A DNA stretch of 64,000 nt. It comes from Streptomyces glaucescens. GTDB lineage: Bacteria > Actinomycetota > Actinomycetes > Streptomycetales > Streptomycetaceae. Of this stretch, positions 52,699-60,731 are shown in pieces. The stretch spans positions 3,057,501 to 3,121,500 of the forward strand of contig NZ_CP009438.1 of the NCBI RefSeq assembly GCF_000761215.1. The letters run 5' to 3'. Both the position numbers and the translations under genes were made by a program. Every line of letters starts with the position of its first letter. Within the stretch, counting starts at the first letter, position 1. The notes beneath the pieces are model-generated. The model ran no database searches, had not been told where the DNA came from, and worked only from the letters and a program-made list of their open reading frames with translations.

Positions 52699-53172
52699 AT
52701 GACCAGCACGCCCGCGGACGACTGGCTCCGCCTCGACCGCCAGATCTGCTTCTCGCTGAACGCCGCCGCGCGCGCCTTCAACGGCGTCTACCGCGTCGTC
52801 CTCAAGGACCTCGGGCTCACCTACCCGCAGTACCTGGTGATGCTGGTCCTCTGGGAGGACGGCGACCAGCCCGTGAAGAAGCTCGGCGAACGGCTGCGGC
52901 TCGACTCCGGCACCCTCTCCCCGCTGCTCAAGCGGCTGGAGGCGGCCGGCCTGGTGCTCCGCGAGCGCAGCGCCCGCGACGAGCGCTCCGTGGAGGTCCG
53001 GCTCACCGGGGACGGCGCCGCCCTGCGCGAACGCGCCGTGGAGGTGCCGCGCCGGATCGCCGCCGCCACGGGCTGCGACCTCGACGAGATCAACGCCCTG
53101 CGGGACCGCCTCGACCGGCTGACCGGCGCGCTGGACGCGGCGATCGCGGCGGAGACGGCGACGCGCCCGTGA
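52699..53172 (+). CDS. ohrR: Organic hydroperoxide-sensing MarR-family repressor OhrR
   Basis: 157 residues from ATG 52699 (MTSTPADDWLRLDRQICFSL), with CTGGAA upstream; an earlier in-frame start at 52672 would run from the operator. Cys17 in the first helix (RQICFSLN) is the conserved peroxide-sensing thiol; the two Tyr partners lie in FNGVYR and LTYPQYLV. The winged helix is KKLGERLRLDSGTLSPLLKR with wing RSARDERSVEVRLT. It represses ohr and itself until oxidised. Confidence 0.93.
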   Translation: MTSTPADDWLRLDRQICFSLNAAARAFNGVYRVVLKDLGLTYPQYLVMLVLWEDGDQPVKKLGERLRLDSGTLSPLLKRLEAAGLVLRERSARDERSVEVRLTGDGAALRERAVEVPRRIAAATGCDLDEINALRDRLDRLTGALDAAIAAETATRP

Positions 53173-53277
53173 CACCCCGATAGGGGGGTGTTCCCGGGGA
53201 AGGGCCCGCGGCGGGGCATACATGACCGGCGTACGAGACCCCCGCCCGGCCGCCCCCCTGCCGAGGACACCCCGCCG

Positions 53278-54537
53278 ATGCCCCTGACGACCCGCCGCCG
53301 CCTCCACGGCCTCGCCGCCGCCTGGCTCGCCACCCGCGCCCTGATGCTCTGGCTCCTCCTCCACGACGCCGCTCCGCAGCTGGGGGGCATCCCGGTCGCG
53401 CGGGAGGTGTGGCGGCTGTACCGCAACTGGGCCGGCGTCCTGGCGCAGGGCACCTTCCCGGCGGACGACAAGCTGTGGCAGTACCCGCCGGGCGCCGGCC
53501 CGGTGCTGCTGTCGCCCACGCTGCTGCCCGGGCTGGACTACCTCCAGGCGTTCGTGCTCCTCACCCTGGCCGCGGACGCCCTGGTCCTGGCGGCACTGGC
53601 CCGGGCGGGGACGCGCGAGGGCCGCACGCTGCTCGGGGCGGCCTTGTGGACGCTGGGGCTGCCCCTGCTGCTGCACGTGCCGCTGGTCCGCTACGACGTG
53701 CTGGCCACCGCCCTGGCCGTCCTCTCCCTGCTGACGCTCGCGCGCTCCCCGCGCGCGGGCGGGGCCTTCGCCGCGCTGGGCGCCCTGGTGAAGGTGTGGC
53801 CCGTGCTGGTGCTGGCCGGGACGCCGAGGGGACGGGCGACCCGGCGGGCGTGGGGTGCGGCGGCGGTCGCCGGAGCCGCCGCCCTGGGCGTCCTCGCCCT
53901 CACCTTCGCCCACCCCTTGGCCTTCCTGCGCCAGCAGGGCGGCCGGGGCGTGCAGATCGAGTCCTTCGGCGGCACTCTGCTGAGCCTCGCCACGCACGCG
54001 GGGTGGCCGGGGCGGGCGGGGTATCGGTACGGGGCGCTGGAGTTCACCGGCCCGTACGTGGACGCGGTGGCGACCGCCTCCCTCGCCCTCACCGCCGTCG
54101 CCTTCGGAGTCCTGCTGCACTGGCGGCTGACCGCGCGGCACGGGACCGAGGCGACGCCGTACGACGCGGCGCTGACCGCCGTGCTGCTCTTCACCGTCAC
54201 CAGCCGGGTGCTCAGCCCTCAGTACCTCGTCTGGCTGCTCGGCCTGGCCGCCGTCTGCCTGACCTCCCGGCGGACCTCACAGCGCCCCGTCGCCGCGCTG
54301 CTCGTGGCCGCGGCCGCCGTCACGGCGCTGGTGTACCCCACTCTGTACGACGAGGTCGCGGCGAGCACCCCCGTCGGCTGCGCCCTGATGGCCGCCCGCA
54401 ACGGACTGCTCGGCACGGCCGCCGTCCTGTCCCTCGTCCGGCTACGGCGCGTCACCTCCGGGTCACCCGGGGAGCTCAGGCCTGTTTCACTGGAGGCCGG
54501 GCACACCCGGCGGGCCGCCACGGGCGCCGCCGACTGA
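53278..54537 (+). CDS. GT87-family-like membrane mannosyltransferase
   Basis: 419 residues with about 10 membrane segments. ATG 53278 (MPLTTRRRLHGLAAAWLATR) is taken. Motifs of the GT87/DUF2029 family are present: DDKLWQYPPGAGP with an acidic pair in the first outer loop, LVKVWPVLVLA, and SPQYLVWLLGLAAV near the C-terminus. Members transfer mannose or arabinose from polyprenyl-phosphate sugars to wall glycans. It is followed after 16 bases by a galE-like gene, so they may form an operon. Substrate unknown. Confidence 0.8.
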   Translation: MPLTTRRRLHGLAAAWLATRALMLWLLLHDAAPQLGGIPVAREVWRLYRNWAGVLAQGTFPADDKLWQYPPGAGPVLLSPTLLPGLDYLQAFVLLTLAADALVLAALARAGTREGRTLLGAALWTLGLPLLLHVPLVRYDVLATALAVLSLLTLARSPRAGGAFAALGALVKVWPVLVLAGTPRGRATRRAWGAAAVAGAAALGVLALTFAHPLAFLRQQGGRGVQIESFGGTLLSLATHAGWPGRAGYRYGALEFTGPYVDAVATASLALTAVAFGVLLHWRLTARHGTEATPYDAALTAVLLFTVTSRVLSPQYLVWLLGLAAVCLTSRRTSQRPVAALLVAAAAVTALVYPTLYDEVAASTPVGCALMAARNGLLGTAAVLSLVRLRRVTSGSPGELRPVSLEAGHTRRAATGAAD

Positions 54538-54553
54538 GAGGGGACGGCCGCAC

Positions 54554-55534
54554 ATGAGCTGGCTGATCACCGGCGGCGCCGGATACATCGGGGCGCACGT
54601 CGTCCGTGCCATGACCGAGGCCGGCGAACGCGCCGTCGTCTACGACGACCTGTCCACCGGGATCGCCGGGCGCGTCCCGCCCGGCGTGCCGCTGGAGGCG
54701 GGGTCGACCCTCGACCGGGGGCGGCTGGACGAGGTGCTCGCCGGGCACGGGATCACCGGGGTGGTGCACCTCGCCGCGAAGAAGCAGGTCGACGAGTCGG
54801 TGGACCGGCCGCTGCACTACTACCGGGAGAACGTGGAGGGCCTGCGCGTCCTCCTGGAGGCGGTGACCGCGGCCGGAGTGCCGTCCTTCGTGTTCTCCTC
54901 CTCGGCCGCGGTGTACGGCATGCCCGACGTGGACCTGGTGCGCGAGGACACACCCTGCGCCCCGATGTCGCCGTACGGCGAGACCAAGCTGGCCGGCGAG
55001 TGGCTGGTGCGCGCCACCGGCCGGGCCGCGGGCCTGTCCACCGCGTCCCTGCGCTATTTCAACGTGGCGGGCGCGGCCTCCCCCGAACTGGCCGACACCG
55101 GCGTCTGCAACCTCGTCCCCATGGTCTTCGAGAGGCTCACCGGGGGCGCGGCCCCGCGCGTCTTCGGCGACGACTACCCGACGCCGGACGGCACCTGCGT
55201 ACGGGACTACATCCACGTCGTCGACGTGGCCGAGGCCCACGTGGCGGCGGCCCGCGCGCTGGGGACGCGGCCCGGCCGCGACCTCACCCTCAACATCGGG
55301 CGCGGCGAGGGGGTCTCGGTCCGGGAGATGATCGACCGGATCACCGCGATCACCGGTCACGACCGCCCCGCGACCGTCACCGCGCGCCGCCCCGGCGACC
55401 CGGCCCGCGTCGTCGCCTCCGCCGACCGCGCCGCCGCCGAACTGGGCTGGAAGGCCAGGCACGACGTCCAGGACATGATCACGTCCGCGTGGGAGGGCTG
55501 GGTACGGCAGCACCCGGAGGCCGCGCGGCACTGA
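54554..55534 (+). CDS. galE: UDP-glucose 4-epimerase (GalE-like SDR)
   Basis: 326 residues, an extended short-chain dehydrogenase. NAD binding is at GGAGYIGAH (7-15); the catalytic Ser is at SSSAAVYG (about 117) and the YxxxK pair is Tyr141 and Lys145 (SPYGETK). RYFNVAGA, DYIHVVDVAEAH and NIGRGEGVSVREMI match GalE. It interconverts UDP-glucose and UDP-galactose, or the N-acetyl forms. GAGAGGGGAC precedes the ATG. Placed among wall polymer genes, it may supply UDP-Gal or UDP-GalNAc for the polymer. Confidence 0.9.
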   Translation: MSWLITGGAGYIGAHVVRAMTEAGERAVVYDDLSTGIAGRVPPGVPLEAGSTLDRGRLDEVLAGHGITGVVHLAAKKQVDESVDRPLHYYRENVEGLRVLLEAVTAAGVPSFVFSSSAAVYGMPDVDLVREDTPCAPMSPYGETKLAGEWLVRATGRAAGLSTASLRYFNVAGAASPELADTGVCNLVPMVFERLTGGAAPRVFGDDYPTPDGTCVRDYIHVVDVAEAHVAAARALGTRPGRDLTLNIGRGEGVSVREMIDRITAITGHDRPATVTARRPGDPARVVASADRAAAELGWKARHDVQDMITSAWEGWVRQHPEAARH

Positions 55535-55556
55535 CGGCGTTCGCAGGGCCTGGGTA

Positions 55557-55573
55557 CCCGCCCGAGGGGCGGG
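55557..55573. terminator. Short hairpin between galE and tetR-type gene
   Basis: CCCGCCC (55557-55563) and GGGCGGG (55567-55573) with a 3-base loop lie 23 bases past the galE stop, between convergent genes. Confidence 0.55.
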
Positions 55574-55638
55574 CCCGGCGGTTCACGGGTCCCCGTGCGA
55601 GTGAAGTGAGGCCGGGTGGCCGGGGCCGCGGAGAGGGG

Positions 55639-56265
55639 TCAGAGTGCCTTGAGCGCTTCGGCGGTCGCACGGGAGAGCGCCGCCAGGTAACCCTTGGGGA
55701 GCTTCGGGCTGCGGATGACGACCGCGCGCCAGTAGAGGGGGCCCGAGATGAGGTCGAGGGCCAGCTCGTGGTCGAGGCCGGCGCGGACCTCGCCCCGCTG
55801 CTCCGCCGCCGCCACGACCGTCAGGGCGACGCCGTCCTGTCCGTCCCGCAGCGCCTTCCGCAACGCCTCGGCGATCTCCGGGTTGCGCGCCGCCTCCGCC
55901 TGGAGGTCGGGGACCACCTGTGAGGCGACCGGGTGCCGCAGGGCACGGGAGGTCACCTCGTACAGCAGCCGCAGATCCGACTCCAGCGAGCCGGTGTCCG
56001 GTGCCGGCAGGCCCTGCACCGCGATCGCCGAGACGATGTCCAGCACCAGGTGCAGCTTGGAGCGCCAGCGGCGGTAGACGGCGGTCTTGCCGACCCCCGC
56101 GCGGCGGGCGATGCCCTCGATCGACATGCGCGCGTAGCCGACCGCGGCCAGCTCCTCGAAGACGGCCGCCCGGATGGCTTCCGTCACGTCCTCGCGGAGC
56201 ACCGCCGCACCTGCGGGGGCACGGCGGCGCGGACGCGGCTGGGGGCCGTCGGCGTTCGTCGTCAT
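55639..56265 (-). CDS. TetR-family transcriptional regulator
   Basis: 208 residues. The helix-turn-helix spans about 25-70 (AAVFEELAAVGYARMSIEGI, AGVGKTAVYRRWRSKLHLVL). A C-terminal all-helical effector and dimer domain follows (LLYEVTSRALRHPVASQVVP). It is divergent from the TagG-like exporter permease gene, with two matching palindromes between them, the nearer one 19 bases from its own start. It therefore probably represses itself and may control the exporter. Ligand unknown. Confidence 0.88.
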   Translation of the reverse strand: MTTNADGPQPRPRRRAPAGAAVLREDVTEAIRAAVFEELAAVGYARMSIEGIARRAGVGKTAVYRRWRSKLHLVLDIVSAIAVQGLPAPDTGSLESDLRLLYEVTSRALRHPVASQVVPDLQAEAARNPEIAEALRKALRDGQDGVALTVVAAAEQRGEVRAGLDHELALDLISGPLYWRAVVIRSPKLPKGYLAALSRATAEALKAL

Positions 56266-56283
56266 GCGGACAGCATAGGGCGT

Positions 56284-56354
56284 GACGACGAAACGGTTGC
56301 GTTCCGTCGTCCCCTCGGCCTACGCTCACGTTGCGACGATACGGTCCCGTTCCG
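56284..56354. promoter_or_regulatory. Two TetR-type operators between tetR-type gene and exporter
   Basis: Site 1: arms GACGACGAAACG (56284-56295) and CGTTCCGTCGTC (56300-56311), one mismatch, 4-base centre. Site 2 at 56337-56354 (CGATACGGTCCCGTTCCG) matches site 1's core (CGAAACGGTTGCGTTCCG) at 15 of 18 positions. The repeats are 48 bases apart. Confidence 0.7.
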
Positions 56355-56503
56355 ACGTATGAACGCTGCACGAACACCGTCCGAACGCCGTCCCGTCGCC
56401 ACGTGAACACCGTCCGGCCACCGCCCGAACACCACCGTCCCGGCCGCGGGCGGACACCGGGCCCCGGCCCTGCCCCCCGACTCCCCGACCGAAAGCAGCG
56501 GAT

Positions 56504-57442
56504 GTGAGCCAGGTCCTCGACACACCGCCCCCGACGACACCCCGGACCACCACCCCGGCCGATGCCGGTCTCGCCGATCCCGCGGCCCTCGCCGCCCGCC
56601 ACGGCCTCACGGTCAGCGGCGCCCGCCCCTCCCTGCCGGGCTACGTCCGGCAGCTGTGGGCACGCCGCCACTTCATCGCCGCGTTCGCCACGGCGAAGCT
56701 CACCGCCCAGTACAGCCAGGCGAAGCTGGGCCAGGTCTGGCAGGTGATGACCCCGCTGCTGAACGCGGCGGTCTACTACCTGATCTTCGGCGTGCTGCTG
56801 CAGACCAAGAAGGGCGTGCCGGACTACGTCCCGTTCCTGGTCACCGGCGTGTTCATCTGGACCTTCACGCAGAGCAGCCTGCTGGCCGGCACCCGGGCCG
56901 TCTCCGGCAACCTCGGCCTGGTCCGCGCCCTGCACTTCCCGCGGGCCGCGCTGCCGATCTCGTTCTGCCTCCAGCAGCTCCAGCAGCTGATGTTCTCGAT
57001 GGCGGCGCTGGTCGCCATCCTGCTGGCGTTCGGCGTACCGCCCGCCCCGTCCTGGGCGCTGGCGATCCCGGCGCTGGTGCTCCAGTTCGTGTTCAACGCG
57101 GGCGTGTCGATGGCGCTGGCCCGGTTCGGCGCGAAGACCCCGGACATCGCGCAGCTCATGCCGTTCGTGCTGCGCACCTGGATGTACGTCTCGGGTGTGA
57201 TGTGGAGCATCGAGCACGTCCTCAGCACCCACACCGACCTGCCGTCCTGGGTGGCCCCCGTCCTGCAGGCCAACCCGGCCGCCGTCTACATCGACCTGAT
57301 GCGCTTCGCGCTCATCGACAGCTTCGACGCGAGCCGGCTGCCGTCCCACGTGTGGCTGCTCGCGACGGGCTGGGCGCTGCTCGCCGGCGTCGGCGGCTTC
57401 ATCTACTTCTGGAAGGCTGAGGAGACCTACGGCCGTGGCTGA
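56504..57442 (+). CDS. ABC-2 type polysaccharide exporter permease (TagG-like)
   Basis: 312 residues. A soluble N-terminus of about 55 residues precedes six membrane segments. The block FATAKLTAQYSQAKLGQVWQ, then LNAAVYYLIFGVLL, is typical of the TagG/Wzm permeases that export teichoic acids or O-antigens on undecaprenyl carriers. GTG start. It overlaps the ATPase gene by 8 bases, so the two proteins form one transporter. The preceding TetR gene is divergent and two operator-like sites lie in its leader. The substrate is probably the polymer made by the nearby GT2-TagF proteins. Confidence 0.9.
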   Translation: MSQVLDTPPPTTPRTTTPADAGLADPAALAARHGLTVSGARPSLPGYVRQLWARRHFIAAFATAKLTAQYSQAKLGQVWQVMTPLLNAAVYYLIFGVLLQTKKGVPDYVPFLVTGVFIWTFTQSSLLAGTRAVSGNLGLVRALHFPRAALPISFCLQQLQQLMFSMAALVAILLAFGVPPAPSWALAIPALVLQFVFNAGVSMALARFGAKTPDIAQLMPFVLRTWMYVSGVMWSIEHVLSTHTDLPSWVAPVLQANPAAVYIDLMRFALIDSFDASRLPSHVWLLATGWALLAGVGGFIYFWKAEETYGRG

Positions 57443-58406
57443 GCACACCCCCGAAGAGGTTCCCGAGAAGATCCCCACGGTCATCGCCGACCGCGTGGAC
57501 ATCGTCTACCGCGTCAACGGCACCGGCGCGGGGCGGGGCTCGGCGACCGCCGCGCTCAACCGCATCCTGCGCCGCAAGCACACGGAGAGGGCGTCCGGCG
57601 TGCGCCGGGTGCACGCGGTGCGGGGGGTGTCGTTCGTGGCGTACAAGGGTGAGGCGATCGGCCTGATCGGCACCAACGGCTCCGGCAAGTCGACCCTGCT
57701 GAAGGCGGTCGCGGGACTCCTGCCGGTGGAGAACGGCCGGATCTACACGGGCGGCCAGCCCTCCCTCCTCGGCGTCAACGCCGCCCTGATGAACGACCTG
57801 ACCGGCGAGCGCAACGTCCATCTCGGCGGGCTGGCGATGGGCATGTCGCGCGAGCAGATCAGGGAGCGGTACCAGGAGATCGTCGACTTCTCCGGCATCA
57901 ACGAGAAGGGCGACTTCATCACCCTGCCGATGCGCACCTACTCCTCCGGCATGGCCGCCCGGCTGCGCTTCTCCATCGCCGCGGCCAAGGACCACGACGT
58001 GCTGCTCATCGACGAGGCGCTGGCCACCGGCGACCGCTCCTTCCAGAAGCGCTCCGAGGCCCGCATCCGCGAACTGCGCCGGCAGGCGGGCACGGTGTTC
58101 CTGGTCAGCCACAACAACAAGTCCATCCGCGACACCTGCGAGCGGGTGCTGTGGCTGGAGCGGGGCGAACTGCGGCTGGACGGGCCGACGGAGGAGGTCA
58201 TGAAGGAGTACGAGGCCTTCACCGGCGAGAAGACCGCCAAGCCGAGGCCCAAGCCGAAGCCCCGGCCGGCGGCCGCCGCCCCGAAGCCGCCCGCCGGCCC
58301 GAAGCCGCCCGCCGGCCCGGAGCCGCAACCGGAGCCGCCCGCGGTCTCGCGCGAGGTGCAGCCCGCCACCGCGCCCGAGGGCGGCAGGGCCCCCGCCGCC
58401 TCCTGA
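57435..58406 (+). CDS. ABC exporter ATP-binding protein (TagH-like)
   Basis: 323 residues. Walker A is GTNGSGKST (79-87). The signature is YSSGMAARLRFSIAAA (169-184), as in TagH/Wzt rather than LSGGQ. Walker B is LLIDEALATGD (190-200), with the switch His in FLVSHNNKSI. Residues 25-60 are an N-terminal insertion before strand one. The C-terminal 60 residues are a Pro/Lys/Ala tail (AKPRPKPKPRPAAAAPKPPA) without the carbohydrate-binding domain of Wzt. GTG start inside the permease gene. Confidence 0.92.
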   Translation: MAEHTPEEVPEKIPTVIADRVDIVYRVNGTGAGRGSATAALNRILRRKHTERASGVRRVHAVRGVSFVAYKGEAIGLIGTNGSGKSTLLKAVAGLLPVENGRIYTGGQPSLLGVNAALMNDLTGERNVHLGGLAMGMSREQIRERYQEIVDFSGINEKGDFITLPMRTYSSGMAARLRFSIAAAKDHDVLLIDEALATGDRSFQKRSEARIRELRRQAGTVFLVSHNNKSIRDTCERVLWLERGELRLDGPTEEVMKEYEAFTGEKTAKPRPKPKPRPAAAAPKPPAGPKPPAGPEPQPEPPAVSREVQPATAPEGGRAPAAS

Positions 58407-58529
58407 GTGTCCTCCGGGCGGCCGCTGCCCGACCGGCGCAATCCGGTTATCCCTTTCATCCGATTGATGCCACGATGACCGAATAGGCCATGCCGGGTGA
58501 GGCACCCGCACCTGTGAAGGGAGTCCGCC

Positions 58530-60731
58530 GTGCCACCGCAGCTCAGCGTCGTCGTCCACGGCCCGAACACCCAGGGCCGGCTGACCGCTCTCCTCGGCTC
58601 CCTGGGCGCCGCCCCGGCCCCGGGCATCGAGGTGATCGTGGCCGCGGTCGGCGACTGGGCCCGCGAGACGGCCCGCGAACACGCCCCGGGGGCGGTGCTG
58701 CTGCCGCTGCCGGACGGGACGCGGGACGCCGCGGCCCGGGCGGCGGGCGCGGCCCGGGCCTCCGGCCGGTGGCTGCACTTCGTCCACGCCAAGGACGGTC
58801 TTCCCGCCGGCGCCCCCGCCCTGCTGGCCGCCCGCGCCGCCGAACTCCCCGACACCGTGGACGTCCTGCTCTTCGACCACGTCCGCACCACCTGGCAGAC
58901 CTCCGGCGCCCCGTCGTACGACGGCCGCCTGCTGGCCCGCGCGGGCCGCGCCGAGACCGCCCTCGACGACCTGCCCGCCCTGCTGCGGCTCACCCCGGTG
59001 CTCGGCAACCGCCTGATACGGGCCGAGCACTGGCGGGCCCACGCGGACGCCCTCGGCACCGACGACGAGGCGTACGCCGCGCACACCGCGCTGCTCACCG
59101 CCGCGCGGATCGCCTGCTTCAACCACCCCGGCTTCGAACACCGCGAACTGCGCCCGGAGAGCGTCGCGCCGCGCACGCTGGAGGACCACCTCGCCGTCCT
59201 GGACCGTTACGAGACCCTGCTGGAGGAGACCCGCACCCGCACGGCGCCCCACGCGGTGCTGTACCACCTGATGGTCCGCGACAGCCTGCGCACCTTCGTC
59301 CGCGCGGGCATGCCGGAGCGGGACGCCCGCGCCTTCTTCCACCGCGCCTCCGAGGCGGCCCGCCGGTGGCGCCCCGAGGGCCTGCGCCACCCGGCCGGTC
59401 CCGAGGGCCTGCGCCGCACCCTCCTCGAGGAGGACGCCTACGCCCGCTACCGCGCCCTGCAGAACGCCAACCACGCCCGCCGCGCGGCCAGAGCGGCGCT
59501 CCGCACGGGCAGGCGGCAGCTGCGCACCCGGACCCGCGCCGTGCAGTACCGCAGGGCGCTCGCCCGCCCGGTCGATCCCGCCCTCGCCGTGTTCTCGGCG
59601 TACTGGAACCGCGGCGTCGCCTGCAACCCCGCCGCGATCGCCGCCAAGCTCGCCGAACTGGCCCCGCAGGTCCACCCGGTGTGGGTGGTCGCCGCCGACC
59701 GCGTGGGCCTGCTGCCGCCCGGCACGGACCACGTGGTGCCCGGCAGCCGCCGCTACTGGGAGGTGCTGGGCCGCGCCAAGTTCCTGGTCAACAACGTCAA
59801 CTTCGCCGACGCGGTGGTCAAGCGCCCGGACGCGGTGCACGTCCAGACCCACCACGGCACCCCGCTCAAGCGCATGGGCCTCGACCAGATGCGCTACCCG
59901 GCCGCCGCGAAGGGCCTGGACTTCGCGGCCCTGCTGGCCCGGGTCGACAAGTGGGACTACAGCGTCTCCGCCAACAGCCACACCACCCGCATGTGGGAGC
60001 GTGCCTACCCGGCCCGGTACGTCCCCCTCGACCACGGCTATCCGCGCAACGACGTCTACTACACCGCCACCGCCGCCGACATCGCCGCGATCCGCGCCCG
60101 CCTCGGCATCGCCCCCAGCCGCCGCGCCCTTCTCTACGCCCCCACCCACCGCGACTACGAGGCCGGCTGGACCCCGCGCCTGGACCTCGCCACGCTCGCC
60201 GGGCGGCTCGGCGAGGACACGGTGCTGCTGGTGCGCGCCCACTACTTCCACGCCGGCACCTCGACCGCGCTCACCGGCCTGCGCCGCGCGGGCCGTGTCC
60301 TCGACGTCTCCGCCTACGAGCCCGTCGAGGAACTGTGCCTGGCCGCCGACGCGCTGATCACCGACTACTCGTCGATCATGTTCGACTACGCCAACCTGGA
60401 CCGCCCGATCGTCATCCACGCCGACGACTGGGAGACGTACGTCGCGACCCGCGGGGTCTACTTCGACCTGCTGGCCGAGGCCCCCGGCCCGGTGGCCCGC
60501 ACCCAGGGCGAACTGACCGACCTCCTCACCTCGGACGCCTGGCGCGACGACGGGGCGGCCAAGGCCCGCTCGGTCTTCCGGCGCCGGTTCTGCGAGTACG
60601 ACGACGGCCGCGCCGCCGAACGCGTCGTACGCCGGGTCTTCCTCGGCGAGCCCGAGGAGGCACTGCCCCCGATCCTCCCCGTCGACGAGCGCACCCCCGC
60701 GCCCACCCCGCAGGAGGCGACCGCGTCATGA
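58530..60731 (+). CDS. GT2-TagF fusion protein 4 (CDP-glycerol glycerophosphotransferase-like)
   Basis: 733 residues from GTG 58530, with AAGGGAG 7 bases upstream. The N-terminal domain is GT2-derived but lacks both catalytic motifs: the nucleotide-binding loop reads VAAVGDWARE and the DxD position reads FVHAKDGL (86-90). The TagF-like half is complete: QTHHGTPLK (His442), DHGYPRNDVYY, LYAPTHRDY, RAHYFHAG and TDYSSIMFDYANLDRPIV. It lies 123 bases after the TagH-like gene and overlaps the next GT2 gene by 4 bases (ATGA). Of the four paralogues its GT2 part is the most decayed. Confidence 0.88.
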   Translation: MPPQLSVVVHGPNTQGRLTALLGSLGAAPAPGIEVIVAAVGDWARETAREHAPGAVLLPLPDGTRDAAARAAGAARASGRWLHFVHAKDGLPAGAPALLAARAAELPDTVDVLLFDHVRTTWQTSGAPSYDGRLLARAGRAETALDDLPALLRLTPVLGNRLIRAEHWRAHADALGTDDEAYAAHTALLTAARIACFNHPGFEHRELRPESVAPRTLEDHLAVLDRYETLLEETRTRTAPHAVLYHLMVRDSLRTFVRAGMPERDARAFFHRASEAARRWRPEGLRHPAGPEGLRRTLLEEDAYARYRALQNANHARRAARAALRTGRRQLRTRTRAVQYRRALARPVDPALAVFSAYWNRGVACNPAAIAAKLAELAPQVHPVWVVAADRVGLLPPGTDHVVPGSRRYWEVLGRAKFLVNNVNFADAVVKRPDAVHVQTHHGTPLKRMGLDQMRYPAAAKGLDFAALLARVDKWDYSVSANSHTTRMWERAYPARYVPLDHGYPRNDVYYTATAADIAAIRARLGIAPSRRALLYAPTHRDYEAGWTPRLDLATLAGRLGEDTVLLVRAHYFHAGTSTALTGLRRAGRVLDVSAYEPVEELCLAADALITDYSSIMFDYANLDRPIVIHADDWETYVATRGVYFDLLAEAPGPVARTQGELTDLLTSDAWRDDGAAKARSVFRRRFCEYDDGRAAERVVRRVFLGEPEEALPPILPVDERTPAPTPQEATAS

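Noticed and set aside
57399..60419. A 1,006-codon minus-strand frame opposite the TagH-like and GT2-TagF genes
   Set aside because: Shadow frame of two well-supported plus-strand genes; no domain or start signal.
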